Assembly: GCA_015056915.1 (NCBI GenBank) | Contig: SVFK01000001.1 | Location: forward strand, 219,219 to 283,218 | DNA from: Lachnospiraceae bacterium | Lineage (GTDB): Bacteria > Bacillota > Clostridia > Lachnospirales > Lachnospiraceae | Direction of reading: 5' to 3' | DNA: 64,000 nucleotides | In this document: positions 1 through 8,822 of the stretch, one piece after another | How positions within the stretch are numbered: the stretch's first letter is position 1 | Layout of the letters: each line of letters begins with the position of its first letter | Notes under the pieces: model-generated | Told to the model about the DNA's origin: nothing | Databases searched by the model: none | The model's input: only the letters and a program-made list of their open reading frames with translations | Program-made: the position numbers and the translations under genes

Positions 1-602
1 TCTCCGATAGAAAATGCCGGAGTCCCGATAACCTCCGCCGCCACTCCGGATTTCCAGCACATGCCGAGTGCCTGTTTTAATCCACTGCTCAAAAACGACT
101 TCAATGCAGGTCGATAAATATAGAAGAATTTTGTAGCCTTGGGAAATTCAAATACCTTTGCCATCTCCAACAGCTTCTTGTCTGTGCTTTTCAAGCCCTC
201 CAGGGTGCTGATATATATGATTGGAAGCACAATCAAAAAGCAGATTGCCACCGCCAGAACGGATGAACCCCACCAGATGAGAAGCAACACTACAAACACC
301 GCCACCGGAACCGTTTTGCACAAAGTTATGATAGGAGCCAGCAACGCTTCTATCAGAGAATACCGCTTACTAAGCAAGGCAAGCAAGAGTCCCATAAGCA
401 TTCCCAGCACAAATCCGGCTGTAATACGCAACAGAGACATGCACACCGTCCGCCAAAAGACAGCTTCTGTCAGCAAGCCTACCAGCGCACATACGGTCTG
501 CCAGGGCGTTACAAATAAAATTGGATTATCTACCAGCATAGCCAACAGCTGCCACACAAGCAGCCAAAATAACACAATGCCGATTTTTCTTAGGTTATTC
601 AC
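1..602 (-). CDS. ABC transporter permease, SsuC/ThiX-like (partial, runs off window start)
   Basis: Inner-membrane permease of an ABC importer for a small organic solute. It is missing from the ORF track because its 3' end lies outside the window. Reverse translation from a GTG at 602 gives an open frame (MNNLRKIGIVLFWLLVWQ...) with several hydrophobic segments and the typical BPD_transp_1 region, including an EMAKVFEF-like coupling-helix stretch around residue 145. The GTG lies inside the end of the binding-protein gene (8-nt overlap), as expected for translational coupling. An ATPase gene probably lies beyond the edge. The substrate (sulfonate, thiamine precursor or nitrate type) cannot be told from sequence. 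Confidence 0.8.
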   Translation of the reverse strand, partial: MNNLRKIGIVLFWLLVWQLLAMLVDNPILFVTPWQTVCALVGLLTEAVFWRTVCMSLLRITAGFVLGMLMGLLLALLSKRYSLIEALLAPIITLCKTVPVAVFVVLLLIWWGSSVLAVAICFLIVLPIIYISTLEGLKSTDKKLLEMAKVFEFPKATKFFYIYRPALKSFLSSGLKQALGMCWKSGVAAEVIGTPAFSIG

Positions 603-1596
603 AATAATAGAAATCCTCTCCCGGCAGGCTTCCACCTACCGAATCCGGTGACTGTTCATATAATACCTGCAAATATGCAGATACCGACTGTTGCATCTCC
701 GTTCCGGTAATACTGACAATATAACAATAGGGAATTGCTTTTTGAGCAATGGGCTCCTTCGCCACGATTCCGGCTTCAACCACCAGCTTGGCTCCCGCTT
801 CAGGATTGTCATTGATTGCAGCGGTACTCTCCGCATGCTCTGCAAGGAAGGTTTTCACCGCCTTTTCATTATCTTCCAGAATTTGGTTGCGCACCACGGT
901 TACTCCGGTCACCATTCTGCTACCGCTCTCACCCTGAACCTTGTCCCACTCTGCCGTCATATCCAGAACAATATTCAGCTTCTCATTTTGAGCACAGGCC
1001 GCTGTTACAAAGGGTTGAGGAAGCAAGCCAATGGCATCAGGATTCTCTGCCAATAAGGCAGCCACCTCCGTAGCCTCTGACTTATACTCCAAAGCACAGT
1101 CCTCGGCACTTAAACCATTTTCTTTCAAAAGATATTGCAGCACATAATCCGGCGTAGTACCTCTTCCTGTCAAATAAATGGTTTTTCCTTTCAAATCACT
1201 TATACTCTGTAGCGCAGTGTCTCCCGAAACCATATACAATACACCTAGCGTATTAACATCAATAACAGTAATACCACCCTCTGTTTTGTTATAAAGAATA
1301 CTTGCTACGTTGGCTGGCACCAGCGCAATATCCAATTCTCCCTTGACCATAAGGGGCAACAGCTCGTCCGCTGTAGTAGCCATAGTAAAATGATAAGCGT
1401 TTTCTGCTTTCCCTTCCTCGCTCTCTTCCATCAGATACAGCAATCCCATAGAAGTCGGTCCTTTTAAGGAACCTATGTGAAGCGCAGATGTCTCTTCCTC
1501 CGACTTCTTTCCGTTCATTACAGCTATGGCTCCCACCATTAGAAGTACCATTGCAATAAGAGCCAGTTTTCTTCTTTCCGTTATATTTTCTTTCAT
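595..1596 (-). CDS. ABC transporter substrate-binding protein (SsuA/THI5-like)
   Basis: Extracytoplasmic solute-binding protein of 333 aa feeding the adjacent permease. The N-terminus has a basic stretch and a hydrophobic segment (about residues 9-27) without a lipobox cysteine, so it looks membrane-anchored or cleaved rather than a lipoprotein. The body has the periplasmic-binding fold seen in NMT1/THI5-like and SsuA-like proteins, for example a segment LKGKTIYLTGRGTTPDYVL near residue 135. A good ribosome site (AAAGGAG) precedes the ATG. The gene overlaps the permease by 8 nt, giving a two-gene unit in this window. Substrate unknown. Confidence 0.8.
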   Translation of the reverse strand: MKENITERRKLALIAMVLLMVGAIAVMNGKKSEEETSALHIGSLKGPTSMGLLYLMEESEEGKAENAYHFTMATTADELLPLMVKGELDIALVPANVASILYNKTEGGITVIDVNTLGVLYMVSGDTALQSISDLKGKTIYLTGRGTTPDYVLQYLLKENGLSAEDCALEYKSEATEVAALLAENPDAIGLLPQPFVTAACAQNEKLNIVLDMTAEWDKVQGESGSRMVTGVTVVRNQILEDNEKAVKTFLAEHAESTAAINDNPEAGAKLVVEAGIVAKEPIAQKAIPYCYIVSITGTEMQQSVSAYLQVLYEQSPDSVGGSLPGEDFYYCE

Positions 1597-1636
1597 AAAT
1601 AACTCCTTTTGAAATATTTTTCAAACAACAAAAAAA

Positions 1637-1642
1637 ATTATA
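1637..1642 (-). promoter_or_regulatory. Extended -10 promoter for the ABC importer
   Basis: On the minus strand the sequence reads TGCTATAAT, an extended -10 element, about 40 nt upstream of the binding-protein ATG. The -35 region at 17-nt spacing is poor, which fits an extended -10 promoter or an activator-dependent one. Inferred from sequence only. Confidence 0.45.
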
Positions 1643-1699
1643 GCAAAAGAATGAAAAACTTACCAGTGTAAAAACAATTCTACTGCTCATACTATTACC

Positions 1700-1761
1700 A
1701 AGATAAGTGATGACAAACGCTTAAAACTGTTTTCAGGATAAGTGTGCGTTACACTTATCTT
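1700..1761. repeat. Three copies of a RRGATAAGTG motif between divergent genes
   Basis: AAGATAAGTG occurs at 1700-1709 on the plus strand and at 1752-1761 on the minus strand. AGGATAAGTG lies at 1735-1744 on the plus strand. The last two form a 9-bp inverted repeat (GATAAGTGT, 5-nt spacer, ACACTTATC). They lie in the spacer between the importer and the SASP gene and have no U-tract, so operator sites are more likely than a terminator. The binding factor is unknown. Confidence 0.4.
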
Positions 1762-1807
1762 GAAAATAGAGAGAAAACTATATTAATTAATTTGGAGGTG
1801 AATTCAA

Positions 1808-2005
1808 ATGGCAAGCAGAAGTAATAGAGTAGAAGTTCCTGAAGCAAAAGCAGCTATGGATCGTTTTAAAACTGAGGTTGCATCCGAGCTTGGTGTTAAC
1901 TTAAAGGAAGGTTACAATGGTGACCTTACTTCTAAGGAAGCAGGTAGTATCGGTGGCGAGATGGTTCGTCGTATGATCAGAAATCAGGAAGAGCAGATGA
2001 GATAA
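1808..2005 (+). CDS. Small acid-soluble spore protein, alpha/beta type
   Basis: 65-aa DNA-coating spore protein that protects dormant spore DNA and is degraded by the germination protease GPR. The GPR-like site is visible as KTEVASELGV near residue 22, and the second conserved block GSIGGEMVRRMI lies near residue 47. Length is normal for the family (60-75 aa). A strong GGAGGTG site lies 7 nt upstream of the ATG. It is monocistronic with its own terminator. The family is normally made in the forespore under sigma G; I could not define a convincing sigma G promoter here. The gene shows that the organism is a spore former. Confidence 0.95.
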   Translation: MASRSNRVEVPEAKAAMDRFKTEVASELGVNLKEGYNGDLTSKEAGSIGGEMVRRMIRNQEEQMR

Positions 2006-2047
2006 GGCTCTCCGAGAATTCTCTAATGTAGCGCCTGCGGGTGCACA

Positions 2048-2082
2048 AAAATACCACGGCTTGTAGCCGTGGTATTTTCTAT
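2048..2082 (+). terminator. Intrinsic terminator of the SASP gene
   Basis: Perfect 11-bp stem AATACCACGGC / GCCGTGGTATT around a 5-nt loop, followed by TTTCTATT, about 45 nt after the SASP stop codon. Confidence 0.85.
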
Positions 2083-2126
2083 TATTCTTGGCAATATCAA
2101 TCAAAAACAACAAGTGCCTTTTATAC

Positions 2127-3800
2127 TCATGTAATGTGTTTAGCCAGGAAGGTATCAAACGCACAGGGTCTTCCAAAGAAGTAGCCCTGAATATAATCCG
2201 GACCCATCTTACTGATTTTCTTCAACTCCTCTTCTGTTTCAATACCTTCTATACACATCTTTAAATTAATGCCATGCACCATCTCCACCATCTGCTTAAG
2301 CAATCCGTATTCATAGTCATTTTCCAAAGCCTTTACAGTAAAGGAACGGTCAATCTTAATCGTATCAGGACTCATATCATAGAGGTAATGGAAATTAGAA
2401 TAGCCTGTACCAAAATCATCCAATGCAAGACGGATGCCCGCCTCCTGCAATCCGCTGCAGAACCTTATAAAGCATTCATCTGACTCCAGAAATCCACTTT
2501 CCGTCAATTCTACCGCAATACTTGCAGGACTCAAATCATACTCCTCTAATCCCTCCAAAATATCTGACAGGATATTACTTTTCTGTATCTGAACATAAGA
2601 AAGATTGACTGTTACACAGAAATTCGGCACATACCTTTGAATATATTTGCACGCCTCCATTGCTTTATGTAATACCCAACGTCCAACCGGTATAATCAGA
2701 CTGCTTTCCTCTAACAACGGAATAAACTCAATGGGGGATACCGATCCGATTTCTTCTGTTTGGAAACGCAACAATGTCTCCGCCATGGTAAGCTTACCAT
2801 CACCGATATTCATAATCGGCTGAAAATGGGTATCAAAACCTTGGAAGCCATTATTTACAGACTGTCTCATGGCACGCCCCAGCTTACGTCTCCTCTGAAA
2901 ACCTGCATAATCTGTACTATTATAAATGTAGCTCTGATTCTTTCCTCTCTTTTTGGCCTCTGCCAACGAGAATTCAGAAAGCTTATTCAGATTATCATAT
3001 TCCTGATTGACCAAATCATCCAATCGTAAAATACCCGCAGAAAGTGTATAAAACACCTCGTATTCGTTTTCTTCGATAAAACGGTTTATTGCCCAACGGA
3101 TATCACAATAAAGGTTGTGTGCCAGTGCTTCGGACTTACCCGTAAAATCCACAATAGCAAATTCGTCAGCAACAATGCGATATAGCTTTTGTTCCGGTGC
3201 AAGCACACTTTGGATACATTCTACGGTCTTATGCAAAATCATATCTCCGTAATCAAAGCCTCTGTTCTCGTTAATTGCACGGAAATCATCAATGCCCAGA
3301 CGCATTATAAAACCGCTCTTTTTGCTATCGGCGTGTTTCTCTATCTCCTGGCGAAGTCCTTTTTCTCCCAACAATCCACTAATATTATCGGCAGCCTGTG
3401 TTTTACCGATTTCATTAATGCAGCCTACTAAGAATTGCGGTTTCCCACTTTCATCCAAGGTGACCTGTCCCCTGCAATTAATCCATACCGCCTTACCTTC
3501 CTTGTCAATCCAGCGATACCACATATTATGTGCGGTTAACTCACCCTCTACTATCTTATCTAATTCTGCCGCCAGCATATCAAAATCATCAGGATGTACA
3601 AACTTCTTATGATTACCGGATACATCATAAAATTCATTACTGTCCATGCAAAAACGCTCTACAGCACCGGGAGAAATATAATAGTAATCATTCTGCAAAT
3701 CATAAATATACAGAAAATCATCCATACTCGGATTCAATATTTCCACTATGCTACTAAATTGGCTCACAGAAATACTTTTTTTCTCATTATCCATGCTCAT
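2127..3800 (-). CDS. PAS-GGDEF-EAL protein, c-di-GMP phosphodiesterase candidate
   Basis: Cytosolic signalling protein of 557 aa: a PAS domain (about residues 12-130), a GGDEF domain (about 140-295) and an EAL domain (about 310-555). The GGDEF signature is replaced by IVADEFA, so cyclase activity is unlikely and the domain may only bind GTP or regulate. The EAL domain looks competent. The EAL motif is ETL, and LTESGF, the DDFGTGYS loop, KIDRSF and CIEGIE are all present. There is no membrane segment. ATG at 3800 follows GAGGACTT; an inner ATG 6 nt later is possible. It is transcribed from its own promoter inside the 3' end of the kinase gene. Confidence 0.9.
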   Translation of the reverse strand: MSMDNEKKSISVSQFSSIVEILNPSMDDFLYIYDLQNDYYYISPGAVERFCMDSNEFYDVSGNHKKFVHPDDFDMLAAELDKIVEGELTAHNMWYRWIDKEGKAVWINCRGQVTLDESGKPQFLVGCINEIGKTQAADNISGLLGEKGLRQEIEKHADSKKSGFIMRLGIDDFRAINENRGFDYGDMILHKTVECIQSVLAPEQKLYRIVADEFAIVDFTGKSEALAHNLYCDIRWAINRFIEENEYEVFYTLSAGILRLDDLVNQEYDNLNKLSEFSLAEAKKRGKNQSYIYNSTDYAGFQRRRKLGRAMRQSVNNGFQGFDTHFQPIMNIGDGKLTMAETLLRFQTEEIGSVSPIEFIPLLEESSLIIPVGRWVLHKAMEACKYIQRYVPNFCVTVNLSYVQIQKSNILSDILEGLEEYDLSPASIAVELTESGFLESDECFIRFCSGLQEAGIRLALDDFGTGYSNFHYLYDMSPDTIKIDRSFTVKALENDYEYGLLKQMVEMVHGINLKMCIEGIETEEELKKISKMGPDYIQGYFFGRPCAFDTFLAKHIT

Positions 3801-3868
3801 AAGTCCTCGTTATCAAAAAAATATTCTTCATTTTGGTTTTTTTCAAAAAATACATAATTTCACTATAA

Positions 3869-3897
3869 ATTTTACCACACTTTTCAGAAGTTGTCCA
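3869..3897 (-). promoter_or_regulatory. Promoter of the PAS-GGDEF-EAL gene
   Basis: Minus strand TGGACA, 17-nt spacer, TAAAAT with a TG extension. The -35 element overlaps the last codons of the upstream kinase gene. Confidence 0.55.
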
Positions 3898-4765
3898 TTC
3901 CCCGACGTATATTTTGCACATAAAAATAGTCAGAAACATCTATTCCACACAGTTGTGCTATCCTATCCTTATACTCTCTTTTCCACACCCTCTTTCCCTG
4001 ATATTCCGTAAGCTTTTTTATAAACACACCCATATCCGGAATACGGCACTGCCTTTCCTCCTTCATAGCCTGCTCTATCAGACGAATTAATCCGTAGCTT
4101 ATTCCCGAATGATACATCCTTTTACAATCCTTACTTCGAAAAGTAACCTCATGCAATCTGTCACCTGTTAGCATATAATAGAGCAACGCTCCCAGAGCAT
4201 ATACGTCACTCTCTTCTCCGGTCCCACCCCCTCTCATAAATTGCTCTGGTGCACTATAGCCCCTGCTGCCTGCCAGTGTATTTCCTTCCTTTAACAGACA
4301 TGCACAGCCCACATCCACAAGCTTCACTCTGCCATCCTGCCGCAGCATCACATTGTCCGGCTTCACATCTCTAAAAAGAATCGGCTCGGACCGCTCATGC
4401 AGAAAGCTAAGTCCCTGCGCAACCTCCATAGCAATATACACCGCCTGTCTTTGGCTGAATCTTCCCCTTCGCACAAGCAATTCTCCCAAATTACTCCCAC
4501 ATACATATTCCATTATCAGATAGTGCTTGTCCGCGCTTGTCCAATCGGACACATATTGGGGAAATAGCGGATGTGCCATACATCGAAGCATCTGCGCCTC
4601 CCTCTCGGCCATTGCCCCCGCAGGACTGATTTTACAAACCTGATAACACCCCTGCATGCTATCCCACACACGCCAAACCTTCGAAAAAGCCCCTTTCCCA
4701 ATAATCTGAGCCTCCTTATATCCTCTGCTTTCCAATTCGCCAAATACTCCTTCCTGCAACTGCAT
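3884..4765 (-). CDS. Hanks-type serine/threonine protein kinase, soluble
   Basis: Cytosolic Ser/Thr kinase of 293 aa. The glycine loop IGKGAFSKVWRV (about residue 22), catalytic loop FRDVKPDNVM (about 150), DVG in place of DFG (about 170), and APEQ activation-segment end (about 193) are visible. The VAIK lysine corresponds to VCKIS near residue 44. Unlike PknB/PrkC there is no transmembrane segment and no PASTA domains, so it is not the wall-sensing kinase. The C-terminal 40 residues are basic and unassigned. It follows the PP2C-like gene by 59 nt in the same direction, and an AAGGTGG site precedes the ATG. Substrates unknown. Confidence 0.9.
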   Translation of the reverse strand: MQLQEGVFGELESRGYKEAQIIGKGAFSKVWRVWDSMQGCYQVCKISPAGAMAEREAQMLRCMAHPLFPQYVSDWTSADKHYLIMEYVCGSNLGELLVRRGRFSQRQAVYIAMEVAQGLSFLHERSEPILFRDVKPDNVMLRQDGRVKLVDVGCACLLKEGNTLAGSRGYSAPEQFMRGGGTGEESDVYALGALLYYMLTGDRLHEVTFRSKDCKRMYHSGISYGLIRLIEQAMKEERQCRIPDMGVFIKKLTEYQGKRVWKREYKDRIAQLCGIDVSDYFYVQNIRRGMDNF

Positions 4766-4824
4766 TCCTATACCACCTTTCAGATTCCTTCACATAGATT
4801 GCTTGTACCTTCTCCTACCATTAC

Positions 4825-5502
4825 CTACCGTGTCACCAATAGCACTGCTCCCATATGACTTCCTCCGCACTTTTCAGCCTCATAGGAAAGCTCTTGCAAT
4901 CGACATTTCCCCTTTCCGGCAGAAGTTAATTCATTAATCTCCAAGCACGCCTCCACTTGCTGCTTGGATAGCCTTTCTGCCAGGCTTTCCGTTACTATCA
5001 GCAAGCCTATATTAGTTTCCATGGCACCTGTTAGAAATCGAAATTCTCCTACCGTTTTATTGGTCAGATAGGTACAATGAGACTTTCCGAACCTGTCGTT
5101 TAGCAGACAACCGCTTACCCGTCCGCGTTGAAATAGCCAAAATTGCTCTCCTATACATACCAAGCCCACTACAGAAACCTCCTTCGCTTGTTCAGAGATT
5201 CCTCGTCCCGAATATTCAGCCAACTCCCCATCAATCCGCGCAAATTGTTGGCGAAGCAGTCCCTCAAGCTCACCAGAACTCTCCCGTCTCTTTCTCAACA
5301 CCTCCATTCCCTGATACCGAAACCAATCCGTTAGCTGTCTGGCGTAGTACTCGTTTTCAATCCCTCTTTCACTGTTTTCTGCTGTGCAGATACAGGAAAA
5401 GAGAATGGGCAGTTTGCTCCTTCTGCTCATAAACTGTTGCAGCACAAGCGAGGTCCTTGCCGGCTTCTCCTGCTGCCAATAATAGCATGACAAATATTGC
5501 AT
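4825..5502 (-). CDS. Degenerate PP2C-like protein (pseudophosphatase candidate)
   Basis: 225-aa protein upstream of the kinase. The start at 5502 is chosen over the ORF-track start because AAAGGAG lies just upstream; the extra N-terminus is low-complexity. The pattern of PP2C strands can be followed: a strand resembling the usual LLLCSDGL block (NIGLLIVTESLAERLS, about residue 160), and a C-terminal block GGSHMGAVLLVTR that resembles GGSDNITVVLV. The metal-binding aspartates are missing: DGMGG corresponds to CTAEN, SDG to TES and DN to HM. I infer a non-catalytic partner of the kinase. Fold assignment rests on my reading and needs a profile search. Confidence 0.55.
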   Translation of the reverse strand: MQYLSCYYWQQEKPARTSLVLQQFMSRRSKLPILFSCICTAENSERGIENEYYARQLTDWFRYQGMEVLRKRRESSGELEGLLRQQFARIDGELAEYSGRGISEQAKEVSVVGLVCIGEQFWLFQRGRVSGCLLNDRFGKSHCTYLTNKTVGEFRFLTGAMETNIGLLIVTESLAERLSKQQVEACLEINELTSAGKGKCRLQELSYEAEKCGGSHMGAVLLVTR

Positions 5503-5625
5503 ATTTCTCCTTTCTCTACTGTCTTTTTCTACATTGCAGGTTAATAAACCATTCCTAAAAAATAAAAACAAAACAGAAATAAAATAATATGGAAAAAAAT
5601 TGATTTGAATTAATTGAAATAGAAG

Positions 5626-5668
5626 CATATTCCTACGGAAGCTATGAACAGCCTCCTATAGGAATATG
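5626..5668 (-). terminator. Hairpin after rseP, probable operon end
   Basis: A 10-bp stem CATATTCCTA / TAGGAATATG with an inner imperfect stem (GGAAGCT / AGCCTCC) lies 48 nt beyond the rseP stop. The tract after it on the minus strand is T-rich but interrupted, so termination may be partial. Confidence 0.45.
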
Positions 5669-5715
5669 AATAGATTCTAAATCACAGATAAAATCGTTTG
5701 TATAGATTAAAAAAA

Positions 5716-6771
5716 CTATTTTAGAAAAATATTGGAAATATCATTGAATAATACAAATACCATAAGCACCATAAAGAACATTAATCCGATAAAATGTACC
5801 ATACCTTCCTTATCAGGCGGTACCGGTTTACCTCGAACCACCTCAATCAGCAGGAACACTAATCGTCCGCCATCCAGTGCCGGAAGAGGAAGTAAATTTA
5901 AAATTCCCAGATTCACTGACAGCATAAGCGTAATGTTCAGCATACTTGCCACTACGCTTTCCCAACCGTAATTTTTGGCTTCCTCGTAGGTCTTGCCTAC
6001 CACATTCACTGCAATACCCACAGGTCCCGCCACGTCCTCACGGCCCACCTGCCCTTGTATCAACATCCCCAGACTCTTATAGGTTGCTACGACACAATAG
6101 CGCATCTCATACCATGCATATTTTAAATAGGACAGTCCGGCTGGCTTCACAAAATCTGCATTCTGAATCCCCAACAGGTAACGCCCCTCTGTTTCATTAT
6201 ATTTGGGAGTCAGCGTAGTAGTGTAACGTTCTCCATCTCTCTCATACTCCACTTCCACTTCACCGCCGTCATAAATCTGCATAAACAAAAGCAATTCATC
6301 ATACAGATATATCCTCTCGCCATCCAATGCCACGATTCTGTCACCGGCCTGCATTCCCGCTAAGACAGCAGCGCCATCCTCTGTCACATCCGTTGCAATA
6401 GGCTCTCGAATATAAATCATATTCACCAGAATCAGTGACACGATAAACGCCAGAATAAAATTAAAGAACGGTCCTGCAAACACTGTGGAGATTCTTGCCC
6501 AAACACTTGCCTTCTGGAAAGAGCCTTCACTTACCTCTCCCTCCTTGGTCTCTAATCCGTCCTCTCCTTCAAACATACATGCTCCACCGATGGGCAGAAG
6601 CTTTAAGGAATACTTTGTGTCTCCTTTTTGAAAGGAGAAAATATTGGGACCCATACCTACTGAGAATTCCACTACATGAATGCCGTTAGCCTTTGCCAGC
6701 AAGAAATGACCCAATTCATGTGAAATTACCACCACCCCAAAGATTAAAACAAATAATATCAGTGTAGCCAT
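5716..6771 (-). CDS. rseP: Site-2 zinc metalloprotease RseP/RasP
   Basis: Intramembrane protease of 351 aa that cleaves membrane-bound anti-sigma factors and remnant signal peptides. The zinc motif HELGH lies at residues 18-22 in the first membrane helix, a PDZ domain spans about 110-190, and the second active-site motif LPLPALDGGRL is near residue 298. Four membrane segments are evident. It is the last gene of the pyrH-frr-uppS-cdsA-dxr-rseP operon, 4 nt after dxr, the classical order in Firmicutes. Length is typical. Confidence 0.95.
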   Translation of the reverse strand: MATLILFVLIFGVVVISHELGHFLLAKANGIHVVEFSVGMGPNIFSFQKGDTKYSLKLLPIGGACMFEGEDGLETKEGEVSEGSFQKASVWARISTVFAGPFFNFILAFIVSLILVNMIYIREPIATDVTEDGAAVLAGMQAGDRIVALDGERIYLYDELLLFMQIYDGGEVEVEYERDGERYTTTLTPKYNETEGRYLLGIQNADFVKPAGLSYLKYAWYEMRYCVVATYKSLGMLIQGQVGREDVAGPVGIAVNVVGKTYEEAKNYGWESVVASMLNITLMLSVNLGILNLLPLPALDGGRLVFLLIEVVRGKPVPPDKEGMVHFIGLMFFMVLMVFVLFNDISNIFLK

Positions 6772-6775
6772 TATA

Positions 6776-7924
6776 TTACTTCATTACCCTTCCTGTTATA
6801 TATTCATAAGTCTCGGCTTCGGCAGCAAGAATTTCCTCCACGCCGGGATTGGAAATTACCTCGTGCTGCGCCATAGCCTCCTCAATCAGCTCCGGTATCT
6901 GCAAATATTTAATTTTCCTGTTAAGGAACATCTCCACCGCCTTCTCATTTGCCGCATTATAAACAGTGGGCATGCTGCCGCCCGCCATCTGTGCTTCATA
7001 AGCCAGTCTCAAGCCCGGAAAATTATCCATATCCGGCTTTTCAAAGGTAAGCTGACCCAACTCATAGAAATCAACCCTTTTGCCATCCATAGGTTTCCTG
7101 TCCGGATAGAACAAGGCATATTGTATGGGCAGCTTCATATCAGGAGTACCCAACTGTGCCATAATTGCACCATCCACATATTCTACCATGGAATGAATAA
7201 TACTCTGAGGATGTACCACCACCTGAATCCGGTCAAGATCCACACCAAACAACCATTTAGCTTCCATAACCTCGAGTCCCTTATTTACCATGGTGGAAGA
7301 ATCTATAGTGATTTTACGCCCCATCGCCCAGTTAGGGTGCTTCAGGGCATCCTCCACCTGTATATTCTCCAACTCAGATCTGGTCTTTCCTCGGAAGGGT
7401 CCGCCGGAAGCAGTCAGCAATATCTTAGCAATTCGCTCTCCGGGTTCCCCATTGATAGACTGAAAAATCGCGCTATGCTCACTATCCACAGGCAGAATGG
7501 ACACTCCACATTTTCTCGCAAGGGGCATAATAATATGTCCTGCCGTTACCAGCGTTTCCTTATTGGCAAGAGCAATATCCTTACCTGATTCGATAGCTGC
7601 AATGGTCGGTCTGATACCAATCATTCCCACAATCGCCGTAACCAATACCTGAGACTGAGGAAGAACTGCAATTTCCAGCAAACCTTCCATGCCGGATACA
7701 ATCCTCACATCCAGATCAGCCACTCTGTTACGTAGCTCACAAGCTGCCTGCTCCGTCCACATACCTGCCACAAGGGGGCGAAACTCGCGAATCTGCGCTT
7801 CCATCGCCTCTACACTATTGCCGGCTGCTAATGCTACTACCTCTAACTCCGGATTATTTCTTACTATTTCAAGGGTCTGGGTTCCGATAGAACCTGTAGA
7901 ACCCAATATTGCTATCTTTTTCAT
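6776..7924 (-). CDS. dxr: 1-deoxy-D-xylulose 5-phosphate reductoisomerase
   Basis: Second enzyme of the MEP isoprenoid pathway, converting DXP to MEP with NADPH. The NADPH-binding GSTGSIG motif starts at residue 8. The catalytic region includes LPVDSEHSAIFQ (about 140), LTASGGPFRG (about 168) and the flexible loop HPNWAMGRKITIDSSTM (about 190). At 382 aa it is full length. It lies between cdsA and rseP; ispF of the same pathway is 42 kb away in this window. An AGAAAGG ribosome site precedes the ATG. Confidence 0.97.
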   Translation of the reverse strand: MKKIAILGSTGSIGTQTLEIVRNNPELEVVALAAGNSVEAMEAQIREFRPLVAGMWTEQAACELRNRVADLDVRIVSGMEGLLEIAVLPQSQVLVTAIVGMIGIRPTIAAIESGKDIALANKETLVTAGHIIMPLARKCGVSILPVDSEHSAIFQSINGEPGERIAKILLTASGGPFRGKTRSELENIQVEDALKHPNWAMGRKITIDSSTMVNKGLEVMEAKWLFGVDLDRIQVVVHPQSIIHSMVEYVDGAIMAQLGTPDMKLPIQYALFYPDRKPMDGKRVDFYELGQLTFEKPDMDNFPGLRLAYEAQMAGGSMPTVYNAANEKAVEMFLNRKIKYLQIPELIEEAMAQHEVISNPGVEEILAAEAETYEYITGRVMK

Positions 7925-7993
7925 GTTATGCCTTTCTACTTCTCTGTCTATGTAAGCACTCTGATAAAGCTGTCTTAAGGTACTTTACAATCA

Positions 7994-8818
7994 TCAAAAA
8001 CGAATCATAAGAATGGTCAAAAAGTAAATCATAGGAGCTGTGACTATCATGCTGTCAAAACGATCCATGATACCACCGTGTCCCGGAATCAATTTACCAT
8101 AATCCTTAATATTATTGTTGCGCTTAATTGCAGATGCCGCCAAATCGCCCACCATACTCATTACCGCGCCCACTGCGCAGATAAAAGCAATAATCCATGC
8201 CACATTCTGATGTGGGAAAGCCTGTTGTACAAAGAAATGTCCGTATAAGCCTCCCAACAAAGCAGCACCTGCCACACCTCCAATACAGCCCTCTAAGGAT
8301 TTGTGCGGACTTAAAACAGGGAAAATCTTCTTCCTGCCTATGAGCTTGCCTACCACATAAGCAAAGGTGTCACAGCCCCACGAGCTAATCAATATCATCC
8401 ACACCATATAGATTCCCTGAGGACAAGCCCGGGTCAGATAAACAAAGGATAACATTACCGGTGCGTACATAAATGCAAAAAATGCCGCCAACACCTGAGC
8501 CGCCTGAAATTTCGGAAAGGTGACCACATATAGAAACATCTGTGCCATAAACACAGCCACAATACACATCAACAGTAAATTAAACGCATCCGCAAAATAG
8601 ACTGCGGCATAATATACGCAGATTCCCAATAACCCTGCCACTTCCAAAGCGTTCAGCTTCTTCTTGTCTGTAGCACACAATAGCGCTTTTGTCAGCTCTC
8701 TGTATGCAATCAACGATATAAAAAGCAGGGTAAACAAAAGCGGAATATCTCCGACACTCATCGTCAACAGTGCCACCACTACTAATACGATTCCACTGAT
8801 TAACCTGGTCCAAAACAT
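7994..8818 (-). CDS. cdsA: Phosphatidate cytidylyltransferase
   Basis: Integral membrane enzyme (274 aa, about eight helices) making CDP-diacylglycerol from phosphatidate and CTP. The family signature is intact near the C-terminus: SAIKRNNNIKDYGKLIPGHGG followed by MDRFDS. Its start is 4 nt after uppS, with AAAGGAGG located within the end of uppS, so translation is probably coupled. The product feeds PgsA, encoded at 26.1 kb. Confidence 0.96.
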   Translation of the reverse strand: MFWTRLISGIVLVVVALLTMSVGDIPLLFTLLFISLIAYRELTKALLCATDKKKLNALEVAGLLGICVYYAAVYFADAFNLLLMCIVAVFMAQMFLYVVTFPKFQAAQVLAAFFAFMYAPVMLSFVYLTRACPQGIYMVWMILISSWGCDTFAYVVGKLIGRKKIFPVLSPHKSLEGCIGGVAGAALLGGLYGHFFVQQAFPHQNVAWIIAFICAVGAVMSMVGDLAASAIKRNNNIKDYGKLIPGHGGIMDRFDSMIVTAPMIYFLTILMIRF

Positions 8819-8822
8819 AAGA

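Noticed and set aside
1779-1785. TATATTA as a sigma G -10 element for the SASP gene
   Set aside because: It would place the start of transcription at the ribosome site and has no matching -35.
6863-7588. 241-aa plus-strand ORF
   Set aside because: Fully antisense to dxr, no ribosome site and no recognisable protein features; it is a shadow of the minus-strand codon pattern.
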